The position numbers were made by a program, and so were the translations under genes. A DNA stretch of 30,207 nucleotides, from the IMG/VR virus record IMGVR_UViG_3300009504_000024, positions 1-30,207 of that record; one strand, given 5' to 3'. Position 1 is the first letter of the stretch. Each line of letters begins with the position of its first letter. The DNA comes from a virus. Of the stretch, positions 7,028 through 15,520 are shown in pieces. The notes under the pieces were generated by a model. That model was not told where the DNA came from. It ran no database searches and worked only from the letters and a program-made list of their open reading frames with translations.

Positions 7028-7315
7028 CTACGCTCCGCTAACCACGTTCGCCAGTCGGCCTAGCAGGTCATGGATGTAGTTGCTCCCCCGGCTAATAACA
7101 AAACCAGCCAGGACCGTGCCGACTAACGGGAGAACAAAATCGATGCCCATAAGCGCAAACAGGTCCTGCTGTGCACCGTAGGCCAGCACAAGACCGAACG
7201 CCAGTGACATAAGCTGCGCCCCCCTGTCCGCTACCGGGAAGATGGCCTTGCCCCACTCCGTCAGCGACTCGCACAACACCGACAACATCAACAGAATCAC
7301 GAACGCCTCCAACAT
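7028..7315 (-). CDS. Holin-like small membrane protein
   Basis: A 95-residue protein with hydrophobic segments at about 4-16, 33-48 and 58-75 (FVILLMLSVLC, LMSLAFGLVLAYGA, FVLPLVGTVLAGFVI), separated by short charged loops, and a polar C-terminus. The size and membrane layout fit phage holins, which form inner-membrane lesions that release the lysin. It follows the lysin gene after 15 bases with AAGGAGGAAC before its ATG, and it is the last gene of the late transcript before the helicase promoter. The family cannot be named from sequence alone. An antiholin or spanin-like role is less likely given the neighbouring lysin. Confidence 0.75.
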   Translation of the reverse strand: MLEAFVILLMLSVLCESLTEWGKAIFPVADRGAQLMSLAFGLVLAYGAQQDLFALMGIDFVLPLVGTVLAGFVISRGSNYIHDLLGRLANVVSGA

Positions 7316-7330
7316 AGTCTGTTCCTCCTT

Positions 7331-8596
7331 TTAGGCTACTAGGTCGCTTAGCCGCAGGCGCGACCCCGGACAGGTCGTGTCACCGTGCTGCTTGTGGATA
7401 GAGATAGTAACGCGCTTAACCCCCAGCAGGTAGTCGCGCAGCCAACGCCAAGACGCCATCTGCTTGCTCGTTGGGTAGGCCGCGTTGAAGTTCCCGGAGA
7501 ACACGACCCCCCAACTCCGCGGGTTGACCGCCGCGCCCGCGTGGGCGCCCCGCGTATAGATGCTGCGCCCCACCTCGATTAGACCGTCCCACCTAATAAC
7601 GAAGTGATACCCAATCGCAGCCCACGGCGGCGACTTCGCCCGGTGATATCGGTGGATTTCCATGGCCGTGGTGTCCCGGTGGACAGGCGCTCCGTTTCTA
7701 TCTTCGTCCCCCGTGTGGTGGACCACGATGGTGTCCACGTTATGCAGCGGCATGTGGTGGGTTTGAATGGAAACACCAAAACCCCCGCCCAGCCCCTCGT
7801 AGTCAGGACGACGAAAAACCGGAACACCCAAAAAGCCGGGGTCCTTCAGCACCGTGCGGATAGTATCAATGCCAATACAGAACCCCAGGCCCTCCAGCGC
7901 CAAGTGAACGAGCTTAGCCGAAGGGACGCCCGCTAGCTCGCCTCGTCTGTTCAGCGCCGCCCCGCCGCTGTTGCCGGGGTTGATGGCCGCGTCGGTTTGG
8001 ATTATCTGCTCAAACACGGCCCGATGGCCGCCCACGTTGTAGGAAAGCCCCCAGTCGGTCTTGGACACGATGCCGTGGGTCACTGTCCCTATGATGCCCA
8101 CGGGCGACCCGATGATGGTCAGCGGCTCCCCCACGCGCGGCTTGGTTTGCGCTAGCTGGAGCCGGGGTAGCTGGAGTCGGTTTTCCCCGATGTCGGCCCT
8201 TATAATCGCCAAGTCGCGCGTGGGTTCGCACCAGACCAGCGGCCCCATGGCGTAGCTCGGCAAGCCAGTGGACCAGTGTATGCCGTACATGGCCTCGTGC
8301 GTGCCGTCCTGGTTAAGAACCACGTGCGCGTTAGTCAGGATGTAGCCGCCTCCGATGCTGGAGCCGGAACCAAGCGCCCCGGTCCGCTCGTTGACTATCA
8401 TCACCACGGCCCGCTCCACTTCGGGTATGATGTCCTGTGGGACGTCCAGCGTCCGGTCATAAACCCGCAACGCCAGCACGGCGGCCTCGCCCCGTTTGAT
8501 TGGGTCCTCTGGCCGCAGGCTCCCGTCGGGGTCCCCCTGCAGCAGGCCCAGAGCGACCGCCCGTCTAAGTGCCTCGTCTGCCCAGTGGCTGTTCAT
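7331..8596 (-). CDS. Three-part lysin: SLH motif, trypsin-like protease, PGRP/amidase_2
   Basis: A 421-residue protein with three modules. Residues 5-48 form one S-layer homology motif (WADEALRRAVALGLLQG, DGSLRPEDPIKRGEAA), which binds secondary cell-wall polymer. Residues about 58-255 form a DegP/HtrA-like trypsin domain with the full triad: H91 in TNAHVV, D128 in TRDLAII, S210 in NPGNSGG. Residues about 288-420 form an N-acetylmuramoyl-L-alanine amidase of the PGRP type: HH293-294, Y330 in IGYHFVI, H404 and C409 in GDTTCPG as zinc ligands and catalytic residues. There is no signal peptide, so export through the holin is expected. The ATG has AGAAGGAGGG upstream. It lies between XhlA-like and holin genes. 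The protease may cut S-layer protein or process the lysin itself; this is inference. Confidence 0.92.
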   Translation of the reverse strand: MNSHWADEALRRAVALGLLQGDPDGSLRPEDPIKRGEAAVLALRVYDRTLDVPQDIIPEVERAVVMIVNERTGALGSGSSIGGGYILTNAHVVLNQDGTHEAMYGIHWSTGLPSYAMGPLVWCEPTRDLAIIRADIGENRLQLPRLQLAQTKPRVGEPLTIIGSPVGIIGTVTHGIVSKTDWGLSYNVGGHRAVFEQIIQTDAAINPGNSGGAALNRRGELAGVPSAKLVHLALEGLGFCIGIDTIRTVLKDPGFLGVPVFRRPDYEGLGGGFGVSIQTHHMPLHNVDTIVVHHTGDEDRNGAPVHRDTTAMEIHRYHRAKSPPWAAIGYHFVIRWDGLIEVGRSIYTRGAHAGAAVNPRSWGVVFSGNFNAAYPTSKQMASWRWLRDYLLGVKRVTISIHKQHGDTTCPGSRLRLSDLVA

Positions 8597-8614
8597 TTGC
8601 GCCCTCCTTCTAGT

Positions 8615-8914
8615 CTATTTTTGCGTAAGTATCCGCCAAAAGCCCCAGGCGGCGCCCAGCGCCGTGGCCAACCAGCCCAACAGGACAACCAACCAAAGCC
8701 GATGCAGGTCGTCTATCCTCTTGTGGGCGCGCGTTGTTTCGTTCACCGCGGTGGTTGCTGCTTTCAGTGACTCAGTAGCCACGTTCGATGGTTCGGCTAT
8801 GCATTTGTGCATATCCAGGCGCAGAGCGTGGATGGCCTCGGTGATGTTCATTTCTACCCGGTGCAAGGCGCCTAGAGTGGCAAACTCCCTGTTGTTTTCC
8901 TTGGTTTCCAGCAC
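8615..8914 (-). CDS. XhlA-like phage membrane protein
   Basis: A 99-residue protein with a long polar helical N-terminus (about 1-70) and one C-terminal membrane segment at about 73-94 (LWLVVLLGWLATALGAAWGF), followed by a short tail. This is the layout of XhlA (haemolysin-associated) proteins, which accompany holin and amidase genes in PBSX-type lysis cassettes. It has a GTG start. The ribosome binding site is modest (AGGGAGTGAGAG about 7-12 bases upstream). It directly precedes the lysin gene, supporting a lysis role. It could instead be a membrane-anchored tail accessory protein, but the position favours lysis. Confidence 0.72.
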   Translation of the reverse strand: MLETKENNREFATLGALHRVEMNITEAIHALRLDMHKCIAEPSNVATESLKAATTAVNETTRAHKRIDDLHRLWLVVLLGWLATALGAAWGFWRILTQK

Positions 8915-8928
8915 GCGGCTCTCACTCC

Positions 8929-10680
8929 CTAGGTTCTGCTAACTCGCGCTATAAGCTGGGCGATGATGGCCTCTGGCGGTGGAGCGTAATCACCCAGAAA
9001 CAGCTCCGTCGTTCCCTCGTCGATGTTGTGCACCTTCTTGGCTATTGCCAGTGTGTGGCTCTCTCTCTCGGTTGGTGCGAGCGTACTCCGGTCCCGGTCC
9101 CACCAGCCCACGACGACCCTCTTGCCAAAAGGCATGGTGACGGTCAGCGCAATCGGCCCGGATATCAACACCGGGCGCGCCTGTAGCGCGGCCAGGGCCG
9201 CATTCGCCGTGGCTTGTGCCTCCGACTCCGTAGTGTCTGCGGGTACTCCCAGCCAGTAATCTATCTTGCCCGCGTCAGGCACACCAGCCGCCGCCGCCGA
9301 CTTGATGGTGCTGGTTTCTCCTATCCTAACCAAGACCCGATTGGGACGCGGCCCTAGCTGGTGTTGCCATTGTGGTTCTTGCACGAAGTACGCCGGGTCG
9401 GTGTACTTGAAGGACCACGTCGGCCCCCACTCGACCTCCGTACCGTCAACCCCCACGCGCCAGTACCACGGCCCGTCGTTGGTTCCCAGGTCAATCAGGA
9501 CCGCCGGGCGGTCCCCGGTGTCAACCCCCAGTACAGTATCCGTGTCGAAGTCCGCGCCGTCGAACGTGTTTACAGTATCCCACTCGAACACGATGTCCAC
9601 TGGCTCGTCCGCGCCCTCGTACGTTGCTGACAGGGTCGGGGTTCGAATGCCAACCAGGTCAACAGGCCGCGGGTCGGAAAACAGGGGCGGGACGTACTCG
9701 ACGACAAAGTAGGTGGTCAAGCGGTCCCAGGTGGCTGCGCCGTGGGTTGCTCCCCGCCAGGTTTCGGCATCCTCCAGCGTTTCCTGCATCAGGACTCTGG
9801 TGGCGTACTGCCCGGAGCCAGTACTGTCATAGGACCGATTGGGCAGCACGGACACGGCAACGAATGCCTTGTCCAGGTCCACAGGGTCAATCGTCCGGTC
9901 AACGGAGGTTGCTCTGGTGTCCAGGTCCGATTCGCTCTGCACCAGGATGTCCGGGTGCGCCACCACGAAGCCCCGCCCGGTGATTGTGCCGAGTGTGGTA
10001 TGGCGAACCATCTGTATATTGTCCGTTGCCGTGAACTTCACCTGGGCGCAGTGATAGCCCCAGGAGGTGCTGCTGCTCGAAGAACCCCGGAACGTACCGA
10101 CATAGAACGTCTTGTCCAGGTCCACCGCGGTGATGGCCACGTCCTCCGAAGAGCCAGTACAGGCGAACTCCACGGCCTGGACGGAGGCGCCTTCCCAGGT
10201 GACCACGTACCAGGACAGCTTCCCGCCGTAGTTGCCTGTCATCCTCCACTCTAGGTTCGTGTCCGATGTGAGCGCCAGGGTCCCGGTTTGGTATTCGGAG
10301 TTGCCGCTGCTAGATGGTGTAAACTGCCCCACCACGAACGTCTTGGCCCGGTTCACGGCGCTGATAGTGATGTCCATCGGGTTGGCGTTTAGCGTGGTTT
10401 CCCCCTGTTGGACCGTAAACTCATCGCCCCAGATGACCTCATAGGCGACAACCAGGGAGTCGGAGGTGGTCGTTTTCCAGAACGTGACTTTGGTGTATTC
10501 GTCGTTGACCACGGTGTTGAGCACCGCCGTAGCCCGGAATCTACTCCAGTCCGAAACGGTTGTGCTGGCTATGCAAGACGCCATGACCCATGACTTGCCC
10601 ACCGGGACCGGGGTGGCCAGGTCAACGGTGACGCTGTGATTGGTGGCGATAATCGTTGCCTTGCCCCGCTGTACCTGCAT
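8929..10680 (-). CDS. Tail fibre/receptor-binding-type structural protein
   Basis: A 583-residue beta-rich protein with no enzyme motif. The N-terminal half carries four to five repeated modules marked by a D-x-x-K-[TA]-F-V phrase (NRAKTFVVGQFTPS, DLDKTFYVGTF, DLDKAFVAVSV) after ITI/VAITAV strands; this recurring unit also occurs in other phage surface proteins. A fibronectin/Ig-like module follows at about 345-430 (TPTLSATY, FEWDT, GPWYWRVGVDG, EWGPTWSF), and the C-terminus is a mixed domain ending in a helix. The start is an ATG one base after the stop of the hub gene. Placed after the tail hub and before lysis genes, it is most likely a fibre or baseplate-tip protein that touches the host surface. 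Confidence 0.72.
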   Translation of the reverse strand: MQVQRGKATIIATNHSVTVDLATPVPVGKSWVMASCIASTTVSDWSRFRATAVLNTVVNDEYTKVTFWKTTTSDSLVVAYEVIWGDEFTVQQGETTLNANPMDITISAVNRAKTFVVGQFTPSSSGNSEYQTGTLALTSDTNLEWRMTGNYGGKLSWYVVTWEGASVQAVEFACTGSSEDVAITAVDLDKTFYVGTFRGSSSSSTSWGYHCAQVKFTATDNIQMVRHTTLGTITGRGFVVAHPDILVQSESDLDTRATSVDRTIDPVDLDKAFVAVSVLPNRSYDSTGSGQYATRVLMQETLEDAETWRGATHGAATWDRLTTYFVVEYVPPLFSDPRPVDLVGIRTPTLSATYEGADEPVDIVFEWDTVNTFDGADFDTDTVLGVDTGDRPAVLIDLGTNDGPWYWRVGVDGTEVEWGPTWSFKYTDPAYFVQEPQWQHQLGPRPNRVLVRIGETSTIKSAAAAGVPDAGKIDYWLGVPADTTESEAQATANAALAALQARPVLISGPIALTVTMPFGKRVVVGWWDRDRSTLAPTERESHTLAIAKKVHNIDEGTTELFLGDYAPPPEAIIAQLIARVSRT

Positions 10681-10681
10681 A

Positions 10682-12289
10682 TCAGCCCACCTGCCCTCGG
10701 ACTATAAGTGCAGTAGGCGCGTCCAGGTCCTCTGGCTTGACCAGAAAGACCACGCTATCGGTGGACCGGACCCAGAACACCAGACCATATTGCTCGCGCA
10801 GCTCCTTGGCTACATCCAGCGCCGTCTTGCCTAGTGCGTCTACTGGCCGCTCAAACCCGGTGGCCGCATTGACCCCCGCGCTGTCTAGCGGCTCGCAGTA
10901 CGTGTCCACTATCTCTTGGAACGTCAGCCCGACGTCCTGGCTTGCGTAGTCAGCCAGAACATACCGCTCGGCCAAGATGCTGTCCGGGAGCTTCACGAAA
11001 CAGGCGAAGTGATAGGGACCCACTCGCTCCGGGTTGCCCTGCATCCATCCCTCGTACTGCTCCTCGTTGCCCGCTGCATCACGCACGGCCAGTATCGTGT
11101 AGTCCCCGTCTGAGGGTAGCTCGGACTCGTCAACCACCAGCTCAAACTCCATGCTGCCCAGCTCGCCGTTGGTCGTTTCGGACACGCGGATGTTGATGGC
11201 GCGCCCGCTAAAGTCCACGCCACCGATGTCCAGCGCGTACCGGGCGTCCAGGGACAAAACCACCCGGAACTGCCAGTTGGTGCTCCAGGCCCCCCACAAC
11301 TCCGTGTCATCGTCCCAGGCCCTAACCCGCCAGTACCAACGACCCACAAGCAGGTCACCGTCTATGGAGTACCTGCAGCGCGCGCCAATGGGCGCCCCCA
11401 CCGCGGTTAGTGCCTCCCATGTCCCGCCGCCGTCGTAAGTCCAGCGGCTCTGGCTCGTTTTGGAGTCGTATTCGTCGTAAGTGACCATGTCGGGGTCCTG
11501 GCCAATGCGAACAGCCGGGAACCACGCGGTGGGTGAAATAAGCGGGTCGGGGTCTTGGTGTGCGATTTCCAGATAGACCCCGCTGGGTACCATACGCCCG
11601 TACGCCTCCGGAGCTACGTGCACTCCCGTTAGCGCGGGCGCGTAAGTGACCTCGATTTGGACGTCGGCTCGGTTACTGCCTGCGATGTTGTGAGTGACTT
11701 CGTTGCTAACTCCAGGCAAGAAGCTATCAGCCGGGCAGTCATACCATGCCGACTCCACGCCGTGGTTCAGTGTCCCGGTGAAGCTAGTTTCCTTGCCATT
11801 GACCGTGATTTTGGGGTTCTGGGTCTGATAGGTCGTGCTAGACTCCCAGTAGGCTGTGGCACTTGCCGACCAGCCCGTGATGTTTATACCGTGGAAGTTG
11901 CCATTGGCCGAGCTATTTGTGTAACCAGGCGACCAGTTGGTGTGCGTGTGCGAGCCGGAGGTTCCGGTCCCGCTGTTGGCGCTTCCAGTCCCGCCTGCGT
12001 TGCATGCTACATCCCACGACCCGCTAGACGCACCGGACATGGACGCGGCGCAGGACACCCTAGTTAGCGACCAGCCGCCGCCGGGACTCGATGGAATCAT
12101 GCTCTTGCTATTGAAGGTAGAGCCGCCACTGCCACTGTCCGAATCGCTTGTGGTCGTGGTGTTGGTCACCGTCCGTTGACGTCCCTTCCACCGAACCCGC
12201 GCGCTTATGACCTTCCCCTCTGGGACCACCACCTGGGTCTTTTGGCCGTTGCTGCTTATGTAAACCCAACCAGTATCAAGGACGGGCAT
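10682..12289 (-). CDS. Tail hub/tip protein with Gly-Ser-rich and fibronectin-like modules
   Basis: A 535-residue structural protein. The start is the ATG at 12289, sharing a base with the preceding stop (TAATG); the longer reading lies in the previous gene. Residues about 45-130 are rich in Ser, Gly and Thr (DSDSGSGGS, GGTGSANSGTG). A fibronectin-like module follows around 220-330, ending WYWRVRAWDD ... WGAWSTNWQF. The C-terminal 200 residues (NIRVSETTNGELGSMEFELVV, FQEIVDTYCEPL, ALDVAKELREQYGLVFWV) look like the domain of siphovirus tail-associated hub proteins that sits under the tail tube. Position directly after the distal tail gene agrees. The precise family is not certain. Confidence 0.7.
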   Translation of the reverse strand: MPVLDTGWVYISSNGQKTQVVVPEGKVISARVRWKGRQRTVTNTTTTSDSDSGSGGSTFNSKSMIPSSPGGGWSLTRVSCAASMSGASSGSWDVACNAGGTGSANSGTGTSGSHTHTNWSPGYTNSSANGNFHGINITGWSASATAYWESSTTYQTQNPKITVNGKETSFTGTLNHGVESAWYDCPADSFLPGVSNEVTHNIAGSNRADVQIEVTYAPALTGVHVAPEAYGRMVPSGVYLEIAHQDPDPLISPTAWFPAVRIGQDPDMVTYDEYDSKTSQSRWTYDGGGTWEALTAVGAPIGARCRYSIDGDLLVGRWYWRVRAWDDDTELWGAWSTNWQFRVVLSLDARYALDIGGVDFSGRAINIRVSETTNGELGSMEFELVVDESELPSDGDYTILAVRDAAGNEEQYEGWMQGNPERVGPYHFACFVKLPDSILAERYVLADYASQDVGLTFQEIVDTYCEPLDSAGVNAATGFERPVDALGKTALDVAKELREQYGLVFWVRSTDSVVFLVKPEDLDAPTALIVRGQVG

Positions 12290-12681
12290 TAATAAACCAC
12301 CCCGCCCGCGGTCTTCCACGTCGGCCTCGGACTCGGACACAAGAAGGTGACGTCGGCGCGCTTACGACCAGTCGGCGATAAATGCCAGCTCACTGGCCCG
12401 TACACCATGGCGTCTGCGTAAACCCAGGCATCGGTCCCCTCCGGTATCTCCAAATCGCCAATGACGCCACTGTCGAACAGAGCCGACAGCATCTCGTACT
12501 CGGCGTCGTCTTCGGCCTGGACCGTGGCGGTTATGAGTGCGGGCAGGCGCCCGTCTGGAATCGGCGCCAAGGCACCGTCGTATCCGGGCGGCTGAAAGAC
12601 AATCTGTCTGTACCCGCTCACCCGGACGGGTCTAGACGCCGTCGTAACCGATATCGGCTCGGTTGCAAAAACCCAACCCAT
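12289..12681 (-). CDS. Distal tail/baseplate small protein
   Basis: A 130-residue protein. It begins three bases after the tape-measure stop and overlaps the next gene by one base (TAATG). It contains RVSGYRQIVFQPPGYDG, LITATVQAEDDAEYEMLSALFDSG and DAWVYADAMVYGPVSWHL, a beta/alpha pattern seen in small baseplate-like proteins located after tape-measure genes. It is short compared with classical Dit proteins (about 250 residues), so it would supply only the N-terminal ring domain. The role is judged mainly from position and length. Confidence 0.6.
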   Translation of the reverse strand: MGWVFATEPISVTTASRPVRVSGYRQIVFQPPGYDGALAPIPDGRLPALITATVQAEDDAEYEMLSALFDSGVIGDLEIPEGTDAWVYADAMVYGPVSWHLSPTGRKRADVTFLCPSPRPTWKTAGGVVY

Positions 12682-12684
12682 GCG

Positions 12685-14886
12685 CTATCCCACCAATCCG
12701 TTTTGCCTTAGAACGCGCATCAAGGCATTCCCAGTTTCCATTCCTGCGCGCGTCGCTTGCTCCGCGGACATGCCGGGCGGCAAGTGAACGTGGACAGTAA
12801 ACTCGCCCATGGCCCGCCCGCCCGGAGCGCCCGCCGCCGCTGGTGCTGGCATAGCCTGCCTGGTGGCTGCCTGTACCTGGCTGGCCGCGCTCTTGATGCC
12901 CTCGGCTAGCCCCAGGGATACCTGCTCCCCCAGGCGCCGGAAAACGCGCGACGGGGACTGAATCTCCAGCTCCGCGCGCGCCGCGCTCTCAACCCCCGCC
13001 GTGGTGTCCGCAATCGCTTTCCGCGCGGGAGAAAACATGCTCTTTACGCCGTCGATGAACCCGGTGATGACGTTCTTTCCCCAGTCCACGGCGCTAGTCA
13101 CCAGGGAGCTGAACCAGCCGCTTATGTAAGACCACAACACCTCAAACGCCGTCTTGAGCAGGTCCCAGGCCCCCTCGACGATGGCCTTTATGCCTGTCCA
13201 CAACCCGGACCACACCCGCTTCAGCCCGTCCGAGAACCGCTCCCAGTCCCCCGTGATTAGGCCGATGACCATGTCCAGCAGGCCCCGGACTACGTCCAGC
13301 GCCGCTTTCACGATGGTCTTTATTTTGTCCCAGGTGCTCTTCCCAACCGCCACCAGGCGCTCGCCCCATGTTTCCCAAAACGCCCTGGCCCAGCCCAGAA
13401 CGACTCCGATTATCTCTTTGACTTGCCCCAGGACAGCGCCTACAGTGTAGGCCCAGCCGGACAGGTCGTCCCCGGCCTCTCCCAGGCCGCTTTTCCATCC
13501 CACGACGAAAAATGCCAGGACGTGGTCTTTGAACCAAGAGAAGGCGTCTTGAACGCGTCCGAAGACCGTCTGGACGCCTTCCCACACAGAACCCAGCGCG
13601 TCCCAGATACCTTGCGCGGTCACTCCGAATGCGACGCCAAGAGCCACCGCAGCGCCGACGGCCAGTCCGATTGGTGACGTTAAGAACAGGACGAGCTTCG
13701 CTAGCTTACTGAAAATCAACAGCGCAGGCCCCATCGTAGCCACCAGAGCGGCTATCTTCACGATGTTTTCCACCACGTGGGGCGGTAGCTCCGCGAAGCG
13801 CCCGGCCATTACTGCAATCCAGTTGGCTGCCTTCTCGACGTGCGGCATGAATTGGTCGGCCAGCGTAATGGCGGCGCCTTCGATGGCCGACTTCATCAGT
13901 GTAATAGCCCCGTGTAGCCCCTCTAGCTGCTGTTTGGCTATGCGCTCGGCTATGCCCCCCGCGCTCCCTAACTGTTCTGTCATGTGACGCAGCGCGTCGG
14001 CTCCTTGGTCTACCAGGGCCGCCATAGCAGGCCCGGCTCTTGTTCCAAACAGGCCCATGATGTCTGCAGCCGAAGCGCCCTTCTTTTCGAGCTGCTCGAT
14101 GATGTCCACCAGGGGGAGGAGCTTGCCCTGGCTGTCGGTGGTAGACAGCCCCAGTTTCGCTATGTACTCGCTAACTTCCTTGGTGGGCTTGAGTAACCGG
14201 GTTATCGCGCCACGAAGCGCGGTACCCGCCATGCTTCCTTGGATGCCCGCATTACCCATCATACCGATGGCCGCCGCCGCCTCTTCAAAAGCCATGCCCG
14301 CTGCTTTGGCCAGCGGCCCCGCGTACTTGAACGACTCGCCCAGCATGTTCAAGTCCACGTTCGTGCTGGTCATGGCCTTGACCAGGACGTCGTTGGCGTG
14401 TGCTAGCTCGGACACGCTCATGCCGTACCCGGTCAGGATGTTGCTGGTGATGTCCGCTGCCCTGGCTAGGTCGATTTGAGCCGCCGCCGCTAGCTGCAGG
14501 ACAGACGGCATGGCCTCGATTATCTGATTGGCCTCGAAGCCCGCCATCGCCAAGAAGCCCATGGCGTCTGCCGATTGGGACGCGCTAAATACCGTGGTGC
14601 GTCCCAGCTCCTTGGCCTTGTCCTCCAGCGCGGTAAAGTCGGCGCCCGTTGCTTGGGTCAGTGCCGCCACCCGGTTCATCTGCTTTTGGAAGTCGGCGCC
14701 CATCTTCGTAGCCGCCGCCGCTATACCCACCAGCGGCATGGTGACTTTCATGGTCAGCGACTTACCTAAAGCACCTGCTTGGTCGGCTAGCTTCCCGAAG
14801 CTAGCACGCGCGCTTTGTAACCCGCTATCGAACGCGGTCTTGTTTAGGCCCAGAACCGCATGCAGCTCGCCTACTTTCAACGACAT
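12685..14886 (-). CDS. Tail tape measure protein (TP901 type)
   Basis: A 733-residue protein that sets tail length and is ejected with the DNA. Seen: the N-terminal FGKLADQAGALGKSLT and MGADFQKQMNRVAALT ... LGRTTVFSASQSADAMGFLA region of TP901-type tape measures (about 30-320); hydrophobic segments at about 375-430 (IAALVATMGPALLIF, LAVGAAVALGVAFG); and the usual C-terminal phrase ELEIQSPSRVFRRLGE. At roughly 0.15 nm per residue the tail would be near 110 nm, an estimate only. The ATG is nine bases after the stop of the frameshifted chaperone frame, with TGAGGG upstream. Neighbours on both sides are tail genes. Confidence 0.95.
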   Translation of the reverse strand: MSLKVGELHAVLGLNKTAFDSGLQSARASFGKLADQAGALGKSLTMKVTMPLVGIAAAATKMGADFQKQMNRVAALTQATGADFTALEDKAKELGRTTVFSASQSADAMGFLAMAGFEANQIIEAMPSVLQLAAAAQIDLARAADITSNILTGYGMSVSELAHANDVLVKAMTSTNVDLNMLGESFKYAGPLAKAAGMAFEEAAAAIGMMGNAGIQGSMAGTALRGAITRLLKPTKEVSEYIAKLGLSTTDSQGKLLPLVDIIEQLEKKGASAADIMGLFGTRAGPAMAALVDQGADALRHMTEQLGSAGGIAERIAKQQLEGLHGAITLMKSAIEGAAITLADQFMPHVEKAANWIAVMAGRFAELPPHVVENIVKIAALVATMGPALLIFSKLAKLVLFLTSPIGLAVGAAVALGVAFGVTAQGIWDALGSVWEGVQTVFGRVQDAFSWFKDHVLAFFVVGWKSGLGEAGDDLSGWAYTVGAVLGQVKEIIGVVLGWARAFWETWGERLVAVGKSTWDKIKTIVKAALDVVRGLLDMVIGLITGDWERFSDGLKRVWSGLWTGIKAIVEGAWDLLKTAFEVLWSYISGWFSSLVTSAVDWGKNVITGFIDGVKSMFSPARKAIADTTAGVESAARAELEIQSPSRVFRRLGEQVSLGLAEGIKSAASQVQAATRQAMPAPAAAGAPGGRAMGEFTVHVHLPPGMSAEQATRAGMETGNALMRVLRQNGLVG

Positions 14887-14895
14887 AGCGCGCCC

Positions 14896-15503
14896 TCACT
14901 TTCTTGGTCTGCCAAAAGCCGCCGTCAACACCCGCTCACCCTCTACGGGGTCGGACACTAACCGCGCGCGGGTGCCTAAATAGGAAGCTAGGCGCGATTC
15001 GCCGCTTAAGCCGCCCAGCAGCACCGCGAACTCGCGCCAGCTCATATCCCCGATGCACTCCGTGAGCCGCAGTCCGTACTCTCTGCGAAAGTCGGCCTCA
15101 ATCAGCGCCCAGCGGCTTAGCAGCTCCTCCGGCCTGGTCCCCGCCTCTACGGGCGGGAATCCGGGTTTCCCGGTGCGTCTTCCTCAGCGCCTGCAAGCCC
15201 GGCCCCGTACATGCCGAAAGCCCAATTCAGCGCGTCTTTTAGTTGCTCGATGTCCATGCCCCTGTTAGCCCACGCGCGCACCCGCTCGCGCCCGAAGATA
15301 TCGATGGACATGCCCAGTATCTTAGCCTCGGTTACGTCGTCAATGCCCTGCGCCTGCAGCTCCAGCAGCTCCAGCACCACCAGGGCCGGGAGCGCGGGCG
15401 GTAGCTCCACGTCCTCGCCCATGATGCGTGCGCGCAGCGGCTCCCGCTTCTGCTCAGCCCAGAACGCGTCAAAGTCCCTGAATCGCTTTTGCTCCTCTGC
15501 CAT
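14896..15503 (-). CDS. Tail assembly chaperone, -1 frameshift product (gpGT-like)
   Basis: A predicted fusion of about 202 residues. Ribosomes read 113 codons from 15503 to the slippery site at 15171-15165, step back one base, and continue in the second frame to the TGA at 14896. The second part has no start codon near its beginning but is clean coding sequence (EELLSRWALIEADFRR, MSWREFAVLLGGLSGE), with the look of the downstream half of siphovirus chaperones. Family knowledge: in phage lambda and most siphoviruses the short and frameshifted forms together load the tape measure. The coordinates cover both frames; the frames change at 15165, so a simple translation of the interval fails. Confidence 0.85.
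15140..15185 (-). promoter_or_regulatory. Programmed -1 ribosomal frameshift signal
   Basis: Three elements in the right order on the minus strand. An SD-like GAGGAAG (15185-15179) lies seven bases before the slippery heptamer G-GGA-AAC (15171-15165), which is in the correct X-XXY-YYZ phase with the chaperone frame. After a seven-base spacer comes a six-pair hairpin CCCGCC / GGCGGG (15157-15140) whose loop holds the zero-frame TAG. Frame phase was checked by codon counting. Confidence 0.9.
15147..15503 (-). CDS. Tail assembly chaperone, short form (gpG-like)
   Basis: A 118-residue acidic helical protein, the unshifted product. The start chosen is the ATG at 15503, where AGGGGG lies about nine bases upstream; a GTG three codons earlier would place the SD directly against the start. 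The sequence (FRDFDAFWAEQKRE, LPPALPALVVLELLELQAQG) matches short tail chaperones encoded between tail tube and tape-measure genes. The stop TAG sits in the loop of the frameshift hairpin. It is expected to be made in excess over the fusion form and to keep the tape measure soluble before tail tube assembly. Confidence 0.85.
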   Translation of the reverse strand: MAEEQKRFRDFDAFWAEQKREPLRARIMGEDVELPPALPALVVLELLELQAQGIDDVTEAKILGMSIDIFGRERVRAWANRGMDIEQLKDALNWAFGMYGAGLAGAEEDAPGNPDSRP

Positions 15504-15520
15504 TATACGCACCCCCTAGA

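Noticed and set aside
12290-12340. N-terminal extension of the tail hub gene to 12340
   Set aside because: It lies wholly inside the preceding tail gene, and the TAATG overlap at 12289 is the natural start.
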